Positions 26,579 to 35,544 of a stretch of 55,922 nucleotides of DNA are shown here, in pieces. Location of the stretch: the NCBI RefSeq assembly GCF_018613725.1, contig NZ_JAGGPS010000003.1:1-55922 (forward strand). Reading direction: 5' to 3'. Both the position numbers and the translations under genes were made by a program. Numbering within the stretch: the first letter of the stretch is position 1; each line of letters starts with the position of its first letter. A model generated the notes under the pieces. That model saw only the letters and a program-made list of their open reading frames with translations, was not told the DNA's origin and did no database searches. This DNA comes from Hymenobacter sp. ISL-91. GTDB taxonomy: Bacteria; Bacteroidota; Bacteroidia; Cytophagales; Hymenobacteraceae.

Positions 26579-27235
26579 ATGGAAATCCTGCAGCAGATAA
26601 TCGACTTTATTCTTCACCTCGATAAGCACCTGGGTGAAATTGTGCGGGACTACGGCACCTGGACATACGCCATCCTGTTTCTGATCATTTTCGTGGAAAC
26701 TGGAGTGGTGGTGCTACCCTTTTTGCCCGGCGACTCGCTGCTGTTCGCCGCCGGGGCCACGGCCGCGTTGCCCGGCTCGCCCCTTAATGTGTGGCTGCTA
26801 ATGGGACTGCTGATTGTAGCTGCCGTACTCGGCGACACGCTTAACTACCACATCGGCGACTATCTGGGGCCGCGGGTGTTCCGCGAAAACTCTCGTTTTC
26901 TGAAGCGTACCCACCTGGAGCGTACGCAGGCTTTTTACGAGAAGCACGGCGCTAAAACCATCATCCTGGCCCGGTTTATTCCCATTGTGCGCACGTTTGC
27001 GCCGTTTGTGGCGGGTGTAGGCACCATGCACTACACCAAGTTTTTGTCCTACAACGTGGTGGGCGCAGTCGTCTGGGTGGTTTCACTTACAAGTGCCGGC
27101 TACTTCTTCGGCCTGATTCCGGTTGTGCAGAAGAACTTTTCGCTGGTAGTGCTGGCCATTATTGTGCTGTCGGTGCTGCCGGTAGTCTGGGAGTTCAGCA
27201 AAACGCGCATCAGCCGCCGGAAGCCGGTAGCCTAA
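26579..27235 (+). CDS. DedA family membrane protein
   Basis: A 218-residue inner-membrane protein of the DedA/VTT family, implicated in lipid flipping (undecaprenyl phosphate or phosphatidylethanolamine). Family motifs are [54 protein letters not shown] and [14 protein letters not shown]. The real start is ATG 26579: an upstream in-frame TTG at 26558 overlaps a TACTTTG promoter-like box. A hairpin terminator follows. Confidence 0.93.
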   Translation: MEILQQIIDFILHLDKHLGEIVRDYGTWTYAILFLIIFVETGVVVLPFLPGDSLLFAAGATAALPGSPLNVWLLMGLLIVAAVLGDTLNYHIGDYLGPRVFRENSRFLKRTHLERTQAFYEKHGAKTIILARFIPIVRTFAPFVAGVGTMHYTKFLSYNVVGAVVWVVSLTSAGYFFGLIPVVQKNFSLVVLAIIVLSVLPVVWEFSKTRISRRKPVA

Positions 27236-27288
27236 GCGTTGCCTCGCATCAGCGCCTCATCCAATTTACCCAAAATAAAACTGCACAG

Positions 27289-27323
27289 CCGCCGGCCCCG
27301 CAAGGAAAGCCGGCGGTTTTTTT
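27289..27323 (+). terminator. Terminator of the DedA gene
   Basis: CCGCCGGC/GCCGGCGG stem with a 12-base loop, followed by seven T residues. Confidence 0.9.
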
Positions 27324-27354
27324 GTTGCTTACTGCCCCAACCTGTCTCTGTGTT

Positions 27355-28104
27355 ATGCCCGAATTCGGATTGCTTGGCCGCTCCCTGAAGCACTCGTTCT
27401 CCCAAACCTATTTCAGCCAGAAGTTTCATAGCCTGGGCTTATCCGACCACCGCTACGAGCTCTTCGAACTGGCCGAGATACACGAGCTGCCGGCGCTGCT
27501 GGCGGCCCACCCGCAACTGCGCGGCCTAAACGTCACGATTCCGTACAAGGAGCAAATCTGGCCCTTCCTGAACGAGGTGGCCGCTTCGGCGGCGCGGGTG
27601 GGGGCCGTAAACGTCGTCGAGTTCAGGCAAGATGGCCGGCTGGTAGGCCACAACACCGATTACATCGGTTTCCGCGACTCGCTACGCGCGCTGTTGCCCC
27701 ACCCGGTGCCGGCCGGAACGCGGGCGCTGGTACTCGGTAGCGGCGGAGCCTCGAAGGCCGTAGAAGTAGCGTTGCGCGAACTGGCAATTGGTTTTTGGAC
27801 CGTTTCGCGCAATCCGCTGGGGCCGGGCCTCACCTACGACGACCTGACACCCCAACTTATCCGGGAGCACCTGCTCATCATCAATGCCACGCCCCTCGGA
27901 ACCTTCCCCGATGTAGCCGGGTGCCCGCCGCTACCCTACGAAGCCTTAACCCCGCAACACTACCTGCACGATTTGGTGTACAACCCAGCCGAAACCGAGT
28001 TTATGCGCCGCGGTCTGGCAGCCGGAGCGCAAATAAAAAACGGATTCGACATGCTCTGCCGCCAAGCCGAAGCAGCTTGGAGCATCTGGCATCAGCCAGC
28101 CTAA
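27355..28104 (+). CDS. aroE: Shikimate dehydrogenase
   Basis: A 249-residue cytosolic enzyme reducing 3-dehydroshikimate to shikimate with NADPH. It shows FGLLGRSLKHSFSQTYF (substrate site Ser-x-Ser), LRGLNVTIPYKEQIWPFL (catalytic Lys in N-V-T-x-P-x-K), GAVNVV, GHNTDYIGF, the dinucleotide loop LVLGSGGASKAVEVAL, INATPLGTFPD and the C-terminal GAQIKNGFDMLCRQAE. I chose ATG 27355, giving MPEFGLLG; the 27322 start is a TTG inside the terminator tail region. Confidence 0.95.
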   Translation: MPEFGLLGRSLKHSFSQTYFSQKFHSLGLSDHRYELFELAEIHELPALLAAHPQLRGLNVTIPYKEQIWPFLNEVAASAARVGAVNVVEFRQDGRLVGHNTDYIGFRDSLRALLPHPVPAGTRALVLGSGGASKAVEVALRELAIGFWTVSRNPLGPGLTYDDLTPQLIREHLLIINATPLGTFPDVAGCPPLPYEALTPQHYLHDLVYNPAETEFMRRGLAAGAQIKNGFDMLCRQAEAAWSIWHQPA

Positions 28105-28278
28105 AAACCCTGTTTACAGGCCGGAATAAGGCACTCTTTACCGGCGGCTACTATCACAAAAGCAGAACCGTCGCTAAGTAAGTATTAGTACAATTATATA
28201 GTGAAATTTCCTTATTATATGCGAAAACTAAGGGAATAGTAGTAGATTGCCTTACAATCTTACTATCAAGTCCTGTCT

Positions 28279-28671
28279 ATGACTCCTGAAGAACGCCTGG
28301 ACCAGTTGGAGCCTTTGCTTTCTGAAACCACCGCTATTCTGGACCGTCATACGGCCCAGCTACGCCAGCACGCCAACCTGCTTCGGCAGCTTGTACAGGC
28401 CACGGAGAGCAATACCCAGCTTATGCAACAGCTGCTGGCCGGGCAGGCCGGCTGCCTGGAGCAACTGGCCCTGCTGAACAGTCCGCTACCCCAGCCAGCG
28501 GAAGCCAGCGCCCCCACCCTGTTTTCGCTCGTTGATTATACCCCCGACCCGGCCCAGCGACTGGAAGAGCTGGAAACCCGGCTCGACGCGATGGGAAGCC
28601 AGCTGGAAACGCTGGGCAGCAAAATGGATTTGATTCTGACCAAGCTCATTCGGGTGTACATCAACAACTAG
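28279..28671 (+). CDS. Coiled-coil hypothetical protein
   Basis: A 130-residue protein with no recognised domain. The first about 60 residues form a heptad-rich helix (RLDQLEPLLSETTAILDRHT, then QLLAGQAGCLEQLALL). A Pro/Ala hinge follows, then a second heptad helix (RLEELETRLDAMGSQLETLG) reaches the end. No signal peptide. The 174 bases before it are unusually AT-rich for this window and show no clear element. It could be an oligomerising scaffold; no function is assigned. Confidence 0.7.
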   Translation: MTPEERLDQLEPLLSETTAILDRHTAQLRQHANLLRQLVQATESNTQLMQQLLAGQAGCLEQLALLNSPLPQPAEASAPTLFSLVDYTPDPAQRLEELETRLDAMGSQLETLGSKMDLILTKLIRVYINN

Positions 28672-28869
28672 CTGCGGGCTAGGGCTGGTAGCAGCCGACA
28701 CCGGGTTGGTTGATGCGGAGGTAGGTGCTGGTTGAAAACCTAGCCCGAAGCGTCTGGAGTTGGCTATTTTGCCGGCTCATCAAGTCCCTGCCCTCTGCTG
28801 CCGCCCTCTGCCCCTGCCCTCGTTCGTGCGCGCCCACGCCTGCCCGCCTGGGCGCAGCGCCTGCCCTGG

Positions 28870-29910
28870 GTGCATCTGGGGTGGGTTGCGCTGCTGTTTT
28901 ACATCGACTGGCAGAACTGGCTGCTGCGGCAAGGCGTACTGGTGCCGCAGCAGCAGGACAACTTCTGGCCCCTGGCGCTGCTGGCCAACCTGCTCGACTC
29001 GGCCCTGTTCTATTGCAACTGGCTGCTGATGCCCCGCCTATTCCGGCGCGGGCGGCTGGGTGCCTACCTAGGGCTGCTGGGGCTGGCGCTGCTGGCGTTC
29101 TGCGCCCTGCGCATTGGCGTAGGTTACGCGTTTGATGAGGTGCGGGTGCGGGGCGAGCCGCAGCCGCTGGGCTACCACGTGCAGGTGCTGCAGGCCTACT
29201 ACCTGCAACTGGGGGGAGCTATTTTGCTACTGAGCTTTTTTGCGGGGCTGGCCGGCGACTATTGGCGCGAGCTGCGCCACCGACGCGCCCTGGAGCAGCA
29301 GCAGCTACGTACCGAGCTGGCCCTGTTGCGGAGCCAGCTCCACCCACATTTCCTGTTCAACACGCTCAACAACATCTACTCGCTCACGCTACACGCCTCG
29401 CCCCAGGCCCCCGAAGCCGTGTTGCGCCTGGCCGAGCTGATGCGCTACCAGCTCTACGAAAGCGCCGACGACCTTGTGCCACTGGACCGCGAAATAGGCC
29501 ACCTGCAAAGCTTCCTCACGCTTCAGCAGCTGCGCCTGCCCACCACCGCCTCCAACGACGCCGACGAGGCCATCGACTTCCGGATTCTGCTCCCGCCCGA
29601 CGCCAGCCACCAACTGCTGCTGCCTCCCATGTTGCTGCTGCCGCTGGTCGAAAACGCCTTCAAGCACGGCGACCTGACGGCCCGGCCCCATGTCGTGCGC
29701 ATCGTGTTGCAGGCGGCTACCGCCGACGGGCAGCTGCATTTCACGGTGCGCAACCGCATCTCGCCCGATGCGGCGGTGCCTGGTGGCATGGGCCTGGCCA
29801 ACCTGCGCCGCCGCCTGGAGCTGCTGTATCCTGGGCGGCACGCGCTGGTAGTAACGGCCAACCAGCAGGAATACGCTGTGCGGCTAACCGTACCGGTAGC
29901 CGTGAAATAA
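28870..29910 (+). CDS. LytS-family sensor histidine kinase, copy 1
   Basis: A kinase of the His_kinase (PF06580) class, 346 residues from the GTG used here. Several membrane helices are followed by the H-box LHPHFLFNTLNNIYSL (His160 in this numbering), the N-box LLPLVENAFKHGDL and the G-box GMGLANLRRRLELLY. The start is uncertain. Homology with copy 2 (PRWVHILLW there, LPWVHLGWV here) runs upstream of the GTG, yet no in-frame ATG exists between it and the stop codon at 28741. A TATTTTG promoter-like box lies at 28765-28771. An alpha/beta hydrolase gene separates it from its LytTR regulator. Confidence 0.88.
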   Translation: MHLGWVALLFYIDWQNWLLRQGVLVPQQQDNFWPLALLANLLDSALFYCNWLLMPRLFRRGRLGAYLGLLGLALLAFCALRIGVGYAFDEVRVRGEPQPLGYHVQVLQAYYLQLGGAILLLSFFAGLAGDYWRELRHRRALEQQQLRTELALLRSQLHPHFLFNTLNNIYSLTLHASPQAPEAVLRLAELMRYQLYESADDLVPLDREIGHLQSFLTLQQLRLPTTASNDADEAIDFRILLPPDASHQLLLPPMLLLPLVENAFKHGDLTARPHVVRIVLQAATADGQLHFTVRNRISPDAAVPGGMGLANLRRRLELLYPGRHALVVTANQQEYAVRLTVPVAVK

Positions 29911-29978
29911 GGAGATAGTGAATCAATAAAATCTTGGCGCCTTCCCTGCTATTGTACCCTAAATTCATTGTCTGCCTC

Positions 29979-30803
29979 ATGAAACAGTGTTTGCTTATCG
30001 TCCTGTCGCTTGTATTGTCATTGCCGGTATATGCGTTACGCCCTAGTCGTATCTATACTTACACACCCGACTCGCTGGGGCTGGCGTACCGTGCCGTGCG
30101 CATCGAAACGCCTGACCATTTCCAACTCGCTAGTTGGATCATTGAGCCTCAAGGCAGCCGCGACCAGCACGTTACGATAGTAATAGCCGAAGGTGACGCC
30201 GGTAATATGGGACAGCTGCTTTTCCATGCGAAAATGCTGGCTGATGTAGGTTACCGAGTAGTGCTTTTCGATTATCGGGGCTTTGGGCACAGTTCCGATT
30301 TTGCCATTGATCAGCAGCGGCTGTACTACACTGAATTTGCGGTTGATTTGCGGGCGGCGCTTTTGTATTCGCGTCAACAGTTTCCACAATCCCGCACTGG
30401 TATTTTTGGTTTCTCGATGGGTACCATAATGGCTACCCACGTAGCCGCCACCGAGCAGCCAGACTTCTTGATAGGGGAAGGCTACGTGGCTGATCCGGTT
30501 GCGCTGGTAGCCGCCATCAAACAGGTGAAAAACAAAACCGTGACCCTGCCTTCCGAAGCAGCTATGTACTCTGCGCTACTGGCGCAAATACAGTGTCCTA
30601 TGCTGCTCGTAGCCGGAACGAAGGATACGAACACGCCGCTGGCTGATTCCCGGCGCATCGTGCAGGCCGCTCACCATCGGCGGCGTAAGTTGATAAGTTT
30701 TGAAGGAGCGCATGGAGAAGGGCTGATGGCCCTCTCATCAAAGCCTGAACAATACGGCGACTTGTACGCGGCAGCCATACACGCCTTTTTGGTTAGGAAA
30801 TAA
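29979..30803 (+). CDS. Exported alpha/beta hydrolase
   Basis: A 274-residue hydrolase with signal peptide MKQCLLIVLSLVLSLPVYA. Catalytic elements are GIFGFSMGTIM (nucleophile Ser in G-F-S-M-G), GTKDTNTPLAD (acid) and EGAHGEGL (His), plus the oxyanion loop stretch EGDAGNMGQ. The substrate is unknown. It sits between LytS copy 1 and its LytTR regulator on the same strand and is visibly poorer in G+C than both, which suggests later insertion. I chose ATG 29979 for its signal peptide; the 29934 start is TTG. Confidence 0.85.
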   Translation: MKQCLLIVLSLVLSLPVYALRPSRIYTYTPDSLGLAYRAVRIETPDHFQLASWIIEPQGSRDQHVTIVIAEGDAGNMGQLLFHAKMLADVGYRVVLFDYRGFGHSSDFAIDQQRLYYTEFAVDLRAALLYSRQQFPQSRTGIFGFSMGTIMATHVAATEQPDFLIGEGYVADPVALVAAIKQVKNKTVTLPSEAAMYSALLAQIQCPMLLVAGTKDTNTPLADSRRIVQAAHHRRRKLISFEGAHGEGLMALSSKPEQYGDLYAAAIHAFLVRK

Positions 30804-30870
30804 GTAAACGGTTCTTATTTCAAGCAAACGCAGTGCAATTCGAAACGCATGTATTCATTTCATTATCTGT

Positions 30871-31653
30871 ATGATACCTGTTCCTGATTTTGGTAGTCGC
30901 CGCCCATTGAATTGCATCGTGGTAGATGATGAGCCGCTGGCCCGGAAGGTGCTGGTGGATTTTTGCGGACAGGTGCCGTTTCTGGAATTGCAGGGGCAGT
31001 TTGGCGATGCGCTGGCGGCGGCGGCCTTCCTGCAGGACAACCCGGTGGATGTCGTGTTTCTCGATATCCAGATGCCCCGCCTGACGGGCCTGCAGCTGGC
31101 GCAGCTGCTGCCCGCGCCTGGTCCGCGCATCATCTTCACCACTGCCCACCCCGATTATGCCGTGCAGAGCTACGAGCTGCCGGCTCTGGATTATCTGCTC
31201 AAGCCCATCTCCTTCGAGCGGTTTGTGCAGGCTGCCCACCGCGCCCGCGCCGCCCTGCTGCCGCCACTGGCCCCGGCCGCCCCGGCCGCCGCTGCCCCCG
31301 AAGCCACCGTCCCCGACCCGGTCGCCGCCGACGAAGCGCTGTTTGTGCGCCACGACAACCGCCTGCGCCGGGTGTTGGTAGATGATATTTACTACGCGGA
31401 GGGCCAGAAGGAGTACCTGATGTACTACACGGCCACCGGCAAGCTGCTCGTGCTGCAGTCGTTCCGCAAGCTGGAGGAGCAGCTGCCGGCCGGCCGCTTC
31501 GTGCGCATCCACAAGTCCTACCTCATCAACCTGCGCCACCTCGAATTCGTGGAGCGCCACCGTGTGCAGGTGCATGGTACGCCGCTACCCATAGGTGAAA
31601 CCTACCGCGAAGGATTACTGGAAGTGCTGCGCTACCACGGGAAATTCAATTGA
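30871..31653 (+). CDS. LytTR-family response regulator, copy 1
   Basis: A 260-residue regulator. The receiver domain shows CIVVDDEPLARK, the phospho-acceptor Asp65 in VVFLDIQMPRLTG, and the conserved Lys in DYLLKPISFERF. A Pro/Ala linker follows, then a LytTR DNA-binding domain (about 150-255; YYAEGQKEYLMYY, RFVRIHKSYLINL, LPIGETYREGL). It should pair with the kinase at 28870-29910; the hydrolase gene lies between. It is paralogous to 39020-39769. Confidence 0.93.
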   Translation: MIPVPDFGSRRPLNCIVVDDEPLARKVLVDFCGQVPFLELQGQFGDALAAAAFLQDNPVDVVFLDIQMPRLTGLQLAQLLPAPGPRIIFTTAHPDYAVQSYELPALDYLLKPISFERFVQAAHRARAALLPPLAPAAPAAAAPEATVPDPVAADEALFVRHDNRLRRVLVDDIYYAEGQKEYLMYYTATGKLLVLQSFRKLEEQLPAGRFVRIHKSYLINLRHLEFVERHRVQVHGTPLPIGETYREGLLEVLRYHGKFN

Positions 31654-31685
31654 GATAGGACTTACACAAAAGCCGGCCGTGAGCG

Positions 31686-31780
31686 TGTAGCGCGAAGCTC
31701 CAACTTCGCGCATCGTTGAACGGAATCGGTTGGCAGTCAGCAACGACGCGCGAAGTTGGAGCTTCGCGCGTCGTTGCTGC
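31686..31780. repeat. Palindromic intergenic repeat, family A, copy 3
   Basis: Starts TGTAGCGCGAAGCTCCAAC and contains CATCGTTGAACGGAATCGG, then TTGGCAGTCAGCAACGACG and a second CGCGAAGTTGGAGCTTCGCG palindrome. The interior is the reverse complement of the 7996-8083 interior, so the elements share more than their palindromes. Confidence 0.75.
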
Positions 31781-31794
31781 TTTGCATACATTAG

Positions 31795-31853
31795 AAGTGC
31801 CACCTGGCCGCTGAATGCCTCGCCAGGAACCGGTCAGTGGCCAGGTGGCACTT
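31795..31853. terminator. Bidirectional terminator
   Basis: 15-bp perfect arms (AAGTGCCACCTGGCC and its complement) between the convergent regulator gene and the aspartic protease gene, with TTTT after the right arm. The enclosed 29 bases add a partial inner stem (GCTGA/TCAGT). Confidence 0.8.
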
Positions 31854-31869
31854 TTAAACCCTAAGCAAC

Positions 31870-32835
31870 CTACCTTACTACGCCAAACCTTTTGCGCTTG
31901 AAGTCGAGCACGATGACATCGTTCTGAAAGAAAGCGTTGCCAGTGAGTCCATCAATCTTAGCTGCTTTCAGGAATTCGAGTTGGCGTTGGTCGCGGGTAA
32001 ACCAGGCGCTAGCAGGTGGCAACTGGTGGGCCCCCAGATACACGGCCGACTGTGTTGGCGCGGCGTAAAATGCCACCTGCTTACCCCATGAGTTTACAGC
32101 CAGCGTGTCGGTGACGCCGCCAGGCCGGGTTATTCCCCGCCAGGTCTGCTCATCGGTGGTCAGCGTGAACAGGCTGGAACCCGTGTCGAATAATACCCAA
32201 TAGGTACGGGGCCCAATGGTGAGGGGAATGTGCATGCGGTTATTGCGCACTTGGCTTGTCACGAACGTGGTTTTCGCCTGCCAGTGGGCATCAACCGAAT
32301 CGAGCACGCACATGCGCTGCTGCGGGTAATCGATGACGAGCACTTTGTCGGCCACAAAATCACCCCCGATAGTGCCCACCAACTTTCTCGACTTGGTATA
32401 CAACGAATCAGCCGGCACCTCATCTCCGTAGCCCGCCATCAGCAGTGGCTGAGGAACTTGGGTGGTGCCGAACGATACTGGCAGCCCTGTGGTGGGGTAG
32501 TTGCGAATACCCGAGTCATTCATCCCGCCGCGGGTGGTATCGAGCAGGGCATATAGCTGGGCACGAGTGGCAAAATAGTTCTTCAGGGCGTCGCCGTACA
32601 GTACAGTCGCATCACTACCCAAATCGAACTGCGCAGCGAAATTGGCCGGTAGACCCTGAATTTTAATAGGTACGAAGATGGCTGCCTTGTATTCTTTGCC
32701 TTTTATGTTGGTGGTGTACCATTCAAACGGAAACCACGGATAAGAAGGCGCCGAAACGGCAGTAGGGCGGGACGGCGCACAGGCACCTAGTAAAATAACA
32801 GTGGCAAATAGCAGCGGCCGGATAGATAGTTTCAT
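31870..32835 (-). CDS. Two-lobed pepsin/retropepsin-like lipoprotein
   Basis: A 321-residue lipoprotein: MKLSIRPLLFATVILLGAC gives lipidated Cys19. Two aspartic-protease active-site loops are visible, AQFDLGSDATVLYG (Asp71) and VLFDTGSSLFTLT (Asp217), about 146 residues apart, each followed by hydrophobic strands. The final DGLTGNAFFQNDVIVLDFKR is the usual Gly-Asn-x-hydrophobic end of the fold. The first loop has D-L-G where T is usual. This suggests a bilobed periplasmic aspartic protease or a non-catalytic relative. I chose ATG 32835 for the lipobox. It lies 62 bases after the TonB receptor stop on the same strand. Confidence 0.75.
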   Translation of the reverse strand: MKLSIRPLLFATVILLGACAPSRPTAVSAPSYPWFPFEWYTTNIKGKEYKAAIFVPIKIQGLPANFAAQFDLGSDATVLYGDALKNYFATRAQLYALLDTTRGGMNDSGIRNYPTTGLPVSFGTTQVPQPLLMAGYGDEVPADSLYTKSRKLVGTIGGDFVADKVLVIDYPQQRMCVLDSVDAHWQAKTTFVTSQVRNNRMHIPLTIGPRTYWVLFDTGSSLFTLTTDEQTWRGITRPGGVTDTLAVNSWGKQVAFYAAPTQSAVYLGAHQLPPASAWFTRDQRQLEFLKAAKIDGLTGNAFFQNDVIVLDFKRKRFGVVR

Positions 32836-32897
32836 GCGGTAAATGTAGCACCACCTACGGTTCGGCAAGGCCAACTTTTCCATACCCTCCGACTTTT

Positions 32898-35453
32898 CTA
32901 CTGCTGACCGCCTTGCTGGCCGTCGCCACCGCTTTTGGTGTCGTCGTTCTGGATGCCACGGCGGCGCTTGGGGGGCTGGTTGGTTACTTTACCGAAGCGG
33001 TAGTTGAAGGCCAGGCGCACGCCGCGCAGGTAGAGGTAGTTGTTGCTTTCCTGGCGGAATTGGTCGGTTTCGAGGGTGCTGCGCAGGTTGCGGGTGGCCG
33101 AGAAGAAGTTGTCGGCGTTCAGCGTGAGGTCGGCTTTGTCGTTGAGCAGGTTTTTGCGCAGGCCCATCGAGTAGTAGGTCCAGGCAGCCTGCTTGCCCTG
33201 CAGTTGCACCCGCGGCGAGTTGAGGCCCCCGAAGAACTGTAGGCTCAGGCCCTTCTCGAATTTGTAGCTCGAATTCAGATTGAGATTGTACTGCACGCCG
33301 CTGTTGCTGAAGCCCAGGCCGGGGCTCTTGAGCGACACATAGTACACGTTCAGGTTGCCACTCACGCTCCAGTCTTTTAGGGGCTTAACCGACCCAAACA
33401 CGCTACCGCCATAAGTAGCGTTGCGGCCAATGTTGCGGAACGTCTGAAGGTTAACGCCGTCTTTCACCTCACGGAAGCTTTCAATGGCGTTGCCTGTGCG
33501 GCGCACATATGCGCTCAGGTTCAGCACCGAGCCCTTCACGAAGGTCGTGTAATTCAGCTCGTAGCTGTCGGTCAGCTCGGGCCGCAGGTCGGGGTTGCCG
33601 AAGCTCACGTTGAGCGTATCGGAAGTGTTGCGGAAGGGGTTGAGGTAAAAGATTTGGGGACGCTGAATGCGGCGCGAATACGCCAAGCGCACCGATTCGC
33701 CGGGCTTCTTTTCGTTTTTGGGCTGGAAGTTGAGGCTCAGGTTGGGCAGCAGGTCGGTATAATTCTGGCGCACGCTCGGCAGCTCATCCACGCTTCCCTG
33801 CTGCTCCTGGAAGCTGCCGCGCACACGGGTGTTTTCTATGCGGGTGCCCAGCTTGAAGCTCAGCTTTTCGGAAGCCGAGAAGCCGTAGCTGGCGTAGCCG
33901 GCCAGCACATCCTGGTCGTAGTCGAACTGGTTGGAGCGGGCCGGGTTGAATACCGGGTCGAGGGCCGTGAGGCTGGGGCTGTTCAGCACGTCGTACACGC
34001 TGCTCACACGGCGCAGGATGGCCTTGGCGCCGGCTTCGAACGAAGTAGTGGCCGAAAACGGCTGGACGTAATCAGTTTGCAGGGTGGTTTCGAGGTTGCG
34101 CGACAGGTTGTTGCCGTCCTCGCGGTAGTTTTTAGCCTCGTTGGCCGTGGTATTACCCGCAAACTGGTCGAGGGTGTAATCCTGCTGGTTGCGGTTGCGG
34201 GTGTGCTGGCCAAGTATGCTCCACTCGCGGCCCTTCTGTCCATCAAACGTACGGGTGTAGCCCCCGTTCACGTCGTAGCTCTGGGTGCGGAACTTGCGGT
34301 CTGTGTCGCGGGTAAACTCGCTGGCAAACGGCAATAGGGTATTGTTGTACTGCTGGTAGTTGCCGCCGTTGCGGAACACGCTACCCTGCACGTTCAGTAG
34401 CAGGTTATGAAACGGAGCCGGGTCGTAATCGAGCCCCAGCCGGCCAAAACCGCCGCCGCCCACCGTGTTGCCGTCGCCCTGCTGGCGCACGGCCGGCAAC
34501 TCCTGGCCACCAGCCTTCAGGGTGCGGGTGAGGTCGTTGCGGTTGGGGCTATAGAACACAAAGCCGCTCATGGAACTGGTGATGCCGATTTTGCCCTTGC
34601 GGTAGTTGAGCGAGCCGTTGGCGTTGGAGCTGCGGTTGCCGCCGGCCAAGCCCACCGAGCCGTTGGCGCCTTGCAGGTTGTTTTTCTTGAGGATGATGTT
34701 GATGATGCCACCCGTGCCTTCGGCGTCATACTTGGCCGAGGGCGTCGTAATCACCTCCACACTCTTAATCTGGTCGGCCGGAATCTGCTTGAGCGCGTCG
34801 GCTACGCTGGTAGCTACTACCGAGGAGGGCTTGTTGTCGATGAGCACCCGGATGTTGCTGGAGCCGCGTAGCTGCAGGCCGCCTTCGGGGTCTACGCTCA
34901 GCAGGGGCACTTTGCGCAGCACATCGGCCGCCGTGCCGCCGCTGTTTGTAATGTCCTTCTCGGCGTTGTATACAATGCGGTCGGGCTTGGTTTCGATGAT
35001 ATCCCGCTCGCCGGTCACCGTTACTTCGCCCAGCTTTTGGGCCGTCGATTCCAGCCGCACCGTGGCCACGGTCGTCAGGCCTCCGCCCACGGTTACGGGC
35101 ACTGTTTGGGGCGCGTAGCCAATAAAGCTGATCTGCAGCCGAAACTGACCCTCAGCCAGCCCTTTCAGCGAAAAACGCCCTTTCTCGTCGCACACCGCGC
35201 CATCAATGGGCGTGGTACCGCTGGCCGGCAGCAAAGCCACCGTGGCAAACTCGACGGGCTTTTTGGTGTCGGCGTCGAGCACGGTGCCTTCGAGGCGGCC
35301 GGTACCCTTGGCGGCGGGCAAAATGGGTTTGGCCAGGGCGGCTCCGGCAGGCACTCCAGCGGGTCGGGGGCCGGTGGGCGGGCCGGTTTGAGCCAGGGCC
35401 GGAGCGGCCAGTAGCGTAGCCGTGAGCAGGGCCAGCGGAGTAGTGTATTTCAT
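32898..35453 (-). CDS. TonB-dependent receptor, outer-membrane beta-barrel family
   Basis: An 851-residue receptor. The signal peptide ends APALAQ; a carboxypeptidase-regulatory domain (about 50-130, GRLEGTVLDADTKKPVEFAT) is followed by a plug (KPDRIVYNAEKDITNSGGTA, SSNIRVLIDNKPSS, VEVITTPSAKYDAEGTGGIIN) and a barrel of the OMP_b-brl_3 type. After the last strand (FNYRFGKV) an extra charged, Gly/Gln-rich tail of about 30 residues continues past the normal barrel end. The plug style is common for Bacteroidota receptors with peptide or unknown ligands. It is transcribed toward the pepsin-like gene. Confidence 0.9.
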   Translation of the reverse strand: MKYTTPLALLTATLLAAPALAQTGPPTGPRPAGVPAGAALAKPILPAAKGTGRLEGTVLDADTKKPVEFATVALLPASGTTPIDGAVCDEKGRFSLKGLAEGQFRLQISFIGYAPQTVPVTVGGGLTTVATVRLESTAQKLGEVTVTGERDIIETKPDRIVYNAEKDITNSGGTAADVLRKVPLLSVDPEGGLQLRGSSNIRVLIDNKPSSVVATSVADALKQIPADQIKSVEVITTPSAKYDAEGTGGIINIILKKNNLQGANGSVGLAGGNRSSNANGSLNYRKGKIGITSSMSGFVFYSPNRNDLTRTLKAGGQELPAVRQQGDGNTVGGGGFGRLGLDYDPAPFHNLLLNVQGSVFRNGGNYQQYNNTLLPFASEFTRDTDRKFRTQSYDVNGGYTRTFDGQKGREWSILGQHTRNRNQQDYTLDQFAGNTTANEAKNYREDGNNLSRNLETTLQTDYVQPFSATTSFEAGAKAILRRVSSVYDVLNSPSLTALDPVFNPARSNQFDYDQDVLAGYASYGFSASEKLSFKLGTRIENTRVRGSFQEQQGSVDELPSVRQNYTDLLPNLSLNFQPKNEKKPGESVRLAYSRRIQRPQIFYLNPFRNTSDTLNVSFGNPDLRPELTDSYELNYTTFVKGSVLNLSAYVRRTGNAIESFREVKDGVNLQTFRNIGRNATYGGSVFGSVKPLKDWSVSGNLNVYYVSLKSPGLGFSNSGVQYNLNLNSSYKFEKGLSLQFFGGLNSPRVQLQGKQAAWTYYSMGLRKNLLNDKADLTLNADNFFSATRNLRSTLETDQFRQESNNYLYLRGVRLAFNYRFGKVTNQPPKRRRGIQNDDTKSGGDGQQGGQQ

Positions 35454-35544
35454 GGGTACGGGCGATAAGGCGCTAATAGAGGAGAACAGCAGGCAAAGGT
35501 TGCCTTAGTAGTGGCAGAGAAAGCAGAGAATCTACCGGGTGCGG

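Noticed and set aside
28105..28278. AT-rich stretch before the coiled-coil gene as a foreign insertion or origin
   Set aside because: It is short, with no repeats, DnaA-box cluster or ends of an element that I can see. A promoter region is the simpler reading.
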